Translations under genes and position numbers: made by a program | The notes under the pieces: generated by a model | The model's database searches: none | What the model was told of the DNA's origin: nothing | The model's input: only the letters and a program-made list of their open reading frames with translations | Source of the DNA: Ceriagrion tenellum | Lineage: Eukaryota; Arthropoda; Insecta; Odonata; Coenagrionidae | Length of the DNA: 64,000 bases | NCBI GenBank assembly: GCA_963169105.1 | Contig: OY720634.1 | Span: forward strand, 113,496,430 to 113,560,429 | Direction of reading: 5' to 3' | In this document: positions 60,856-64,000 of the stretch, piece after piece | How the letters are laid out: every line of letters begins with the position of its first letter | Numbering within the stretch: the first letter of the stretch is position 1

Positions 60856-60928
60856 GGCCTGGAACGGGAATCGAACCACGGACCTTTGCTTTGCCGGACC
60901 AATGCGCAGACCACTACGCTATCCAGGC
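60856..60928 (-). repeat. tRNA-like SINE head with intact acceptor stem
   Basis: The 73-nt minus-strand segment starts GCCTGGA and ends TCCAGGCC, giving a 7-of-7 acceptor stem. A-box TAGCGTAGTGG and B-box GGTTCGATTCC match polymerase III consensus. The anticodon and T stems do not pair, so a functional tRNA is unlikely. It is best read as the head of a tRNA-derived SINE with body AATTTTTCTCCTGG, different from the GTGGAATTTCATC-tail family. Confidence 0.6.
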
Positions 60929-60994
60929 TTCGTCATTCCGATGACAATTGTTTTGGTGGATACAAGGCAACTAGATGTTTGCTAGTTTAAGGTA

Positions 60995-61320
60995 ATGAGC
61001 TTTCAAATTTTCTTTGGAAGTTATCCATCCCTATATCTCAGCAATGTTATAGCTAAGCTGGGCAAAGGCACATTTTTGGGTGGTTCAAAATTGTACTCTT
61101 TCACACATATTAACAAGAGATTTATTCGCAATCAGTTTTTAATCAGCGACATGTATCATTTCATGAATATACCCTCCTTTCCCAAAATGAGGACCCAGTT
61201 CTTGAAAAACACCGATGCCAAGTTCCATTATAGGAAGAAAGAAGTTAAGTTGTTCGATGGATCGGGAAAGGGAATTTGTGCGCCGGATTTTTATCCCTAC
61301 GGTCGGTGTTTTAATATCAA
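60995..61320 (+). other. Unassigned open frame
   Basis: About 109 codons are open up to the (GA)n tract, with balanced composition but no recognised domain or splice context. It is probably chance or part of an unrecognised repeat. Confidence 0.2.

Positions 61321-61348
<28 letters not shown>
61321..61348. repeat. GA microsatellite
   Basis: About 13 uninterrupted GA dinucleotides lie at the end of the unassigned open frame. Confidence 0.95.
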
Positions 61349-61352
<4 letters not shown>

Positions 61353-64000
61353 GAAAAAGAATCCTGATCAAAAGTTTCATGTCCAAAATGGAGAGAATTT
61401 TAACCCGCTCATCGGTTGAGTGGCAACACTTTGAATCCGTATGGGTCAACTGTTATTATTAAGCCAATCCCAACGCCGATTTTCTTGCTACTCTTTCTCC
61501 TTTCCACAAAATGTCATTCCTCTTGTAACTGATCATTAAGACGTAATTGATCTCAGTTGGCAATCGCCTTATACAGATAACTCCTATCGCTTCCACTTTA
61601 AGTTAATCGGATGCTAAAAACTTCTAAATCGGAAAATTGGTCAGATGCATTAGCGGTGTATTTGCTCGGATGTTAGTCCAAGACGTATACGCACTGTGCC
61701 AGAAGAAAATCTAAGTAACAGCTAACAGCACAGAAGTAAGGCAGCACTCCAATGAAACTCAGGTGTGGAATAAGCTCACATATGGCCATGCTACTAGGGA
61801 GATTAGAGCAATAGAACGAAATATATCGAAAGCAATGGAAACATGGGGTCACAGTAGAATGATGCCGGCCAAATGGGCGTTATATTAATAATGTGTTAGC
61901 TTTAATTCAGTAGAAAAGATATTTTAAAAACACAAACTTATTGATTTATTACGTCTTGCGACAAAAGAACATTAGGAAACAAGGCAGAAATGTACTGGAA
62001 GAATGAATGGGATGAAATACACCTAGGATGAAATACATTGATTAAATTACGAGGGATAATGAAATGAGACATAACGAAGAAATAAAGCGGTTGGCTGGTA
62101 ATGGAATGAAGTGAAAAGCTTCTACGAACCAATTTTAGGGTTGATGATTACCGGTAAAATCTTACCTTAATCCCACTATAACCTGAGATCTGGTCCTTTT
62201 CGGAGACGATAATCACTGGTATTCTCTGTTTCCCAAAGATTTTGCCAATTAATGATTGCTGCACGAAACGGTACCTGTATTCCTTTCTAACTGGGTGATA
62301 GGAAGTCGGAGAGCACTAATATGCTGCCTTCGTTATTTCTTTAACGTTCTTCTTTTGGCCTTCTTCCTTTTCTCTCACTGATTTGCCTCATTTTCCCATT
62401 ACTTACCTCCCGACCACCGACCGTGTAACTCCGCTCCCACCCCTCGCATCCCTCTTCCATACGCTCCTCTTACATGTCTCCTGGAACTCCCCTCATCATC
62501 TTCTCCCTCTTTATCTCCCCCTCTTTCAGCTCCCCGACCACTCCCAACCCCCCCCCCTCACCACCCCCCTCAATTCCCCTACTTACTCTTCTTCCCGGCT
62601 CAGTTTTTCCCTCATCAATCATTATTCCGTCGGCGTCCGCATTACAGACGACGGGCCCCGGCTCCTCTCCCCACCAAATTTATTAGCTTCGGAAACCATT
62701 GCGCGCGCCTCCCGTGCGAAAGACTCCTCTCCGGCGCGCAAGACTGTGGTGTGTACATATTATAAGCGTCTCCTCTAAGCTTCCCACGCATCCCCGCCAG
62801 AATGCGATGCCGCCGCCGGCACAATTAGTCGCTAATTGTCCCCAAGTGCGACCGTTGATTGCTCGTGTTGCGCCACGGGACGATGGCGGTGCCAAGGGTT
62901 TCGCGTTCCTGGTGGAACTGTAAGCAGGCCGGGGGGTAGTGGGGGGTTGACCCATATTCCTGGAGGTAATTGGGACGCTTTTCAAAAATTGATATTCATC
63001 CACGCGGCCCTTCGTGAGGTATTTTTTTTACTCGACGTACTTCGGCGCGGGCGAGCTCCGTTACGCCAGAGCATTTTCGTTTTTATGACTAGCTTGAAAA
63101 GATTCTCAGCTTCAAGTCAAATTTTACGAAAATCAACGTTTTCATTTGTTCTGTTCTTTTACTGAGATTTGCTTGGAAATAAAATAACAACACCGTGGTA
63201 TATGACCTGGAAAATAATAGGGTGGTGATTTTTAAAAGCAAACAATTTTCCCCAGAATACTTTTTGAGTAATTTGACTTTTGCATAATAGAACATTTACT
63301 CAACTACATCAAAATGTCTCTCAGCGTTTTTTTGCCAGGAAGAAAATAACTTACTTAAAAGTATTACGCTTAAGGAAAAAAGTCTAACAATTAAAATAGC
63401 ATAATAAGGTAAATTTATTATTTTCAAAAGGTTTAATCAAAATTCTCATTGTCTTACACCTGAGCTCTTATTCCAGGCATCCACCGCATTTTAATACGAT
63501 AAAGAAAGTTTATCAATGTGTGACAGTGACACTGTTCTATAATCGGCCGCAATCAGCTAAATTACTAGACTGGTAAAAGTAGCCATATTTTTCAGAATTG
63601 TAATGAGTATAAATTTCAGATTAAAGTGAACTACGGCAGTGATTTCGGACCAGAAAATATCGTCTCGTAGATGTAATTGCCTCAGTAAAAATGACGTAAG
63701 ACTAAAGGACATTAATTTTCACTGCAATATAAAAACGAATGACCTACACGTGGTCTATGGCCATAGTCATACCTATGCATACATAGATAAGTTAGATAAT
63801 AATGAAGGAAGGTGTAGCGGCTGAGAGCATTAGGGAGTAAAATCTCTTCCCGAATCCCGACTATAAGGTTCTTATGCAAGTAGATTATTTGCATTTGTAG
63901 CTAGAGAGGTATTGTATTTTATTGACCTAATATTTACCAGGCAGCCCTATTTTGTCAGGGACTAATCCGTCAGATTGAAGAAGAGTCTGTTTTAGGAATA
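61349..64000. other. Non-coding stretch with a GC-rich patch at 62380-63010
   Basis: The patch at 62380-63010 is pyrimidine-rich then GC-rich with CpGs. The frames through it overlap in several directions and have no domain. The remainder is AT-rich, without recognised genes or repeats. Confidence 0.35.

Noticed and set aside
60856..60928. Functional tRNA gene
   Set aside because: The acceptor stem pairs, but the anticodon and T stems do not, so it fits a SINE head better.

Overview
This is intron-rich, repeat-rich eukaryotic DNA. It has AT-rich background, GT...AG splice sites, no operons or ribosome binding sites, and reading frames that are mostly short and uninformative. The one clearly recognisable gene is the 5' part of an M14 zinc carboxypeptidase with a signal peptide, of the type common in arthropod guts. 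The many RTE-like LINE scars, tRNA-derived SINEs and foldback elements fit a large arthropod genome, probably an insect. The exact organism cannot be fixed from the sequence.

Layout. 178-3330 (minus): TATA box and first three coding exons of the carboxypeptidase; the catalytic part continues off the left edge. 3.7-13 kb: broken RTE-type LINE pieces in both orientations. 14.06-16.39 kb and 17.28-18.73 kb: two foldback elements with long, diverged terminal inverted repeats built from short recurring motifs. 20-23 kb: an (AT)n microsatellite, tRNA-derived elements (one a snapback hairpin) and a small MITE-like element. 24.2-28.1 kb (minus): two decayed RTE-like LINE copies, one still showing endonuclease and reverse-transcriptase motifs. 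35.69-40.83 kb (minus): two in-phase exons that look like the acidic C-terminus of an unidentified protein. 44.2 kb: a 213-bp insertion made of a perfect 86-bp inverted repeat with an 11-bp target-site duplication, inserted into one copy of a tandem duplication. 48.4-49.9 kb: a truncated Jockey/CR1-like LINE with an ATT-rich 3' tail. 53.2-53.9 kb (minus): another RTE-like LINE end. 52-63 kb: further snapback hairpins, tRNA-like elements and GC-rich islands.

The most unusual feature is a set of four snapback hairpins near 16.0, 44.3, 52.1 and 59.0 kb. All have GAAAC-type motifs next to the loop, and three carry a TGAYGA...GAAAC arrangement resembling a hammerhead-ribozyme core. Two of them also share a 3' tail motif. 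This suggests a family of Penelope-like, or otherwise hammerhead-bearing, retroelement derivatives.

Most of the window appears to be intergenic or intronic. No system of cooperating genes is visible, and no rRNA genes, functional tRNA or CRISPR array was found.
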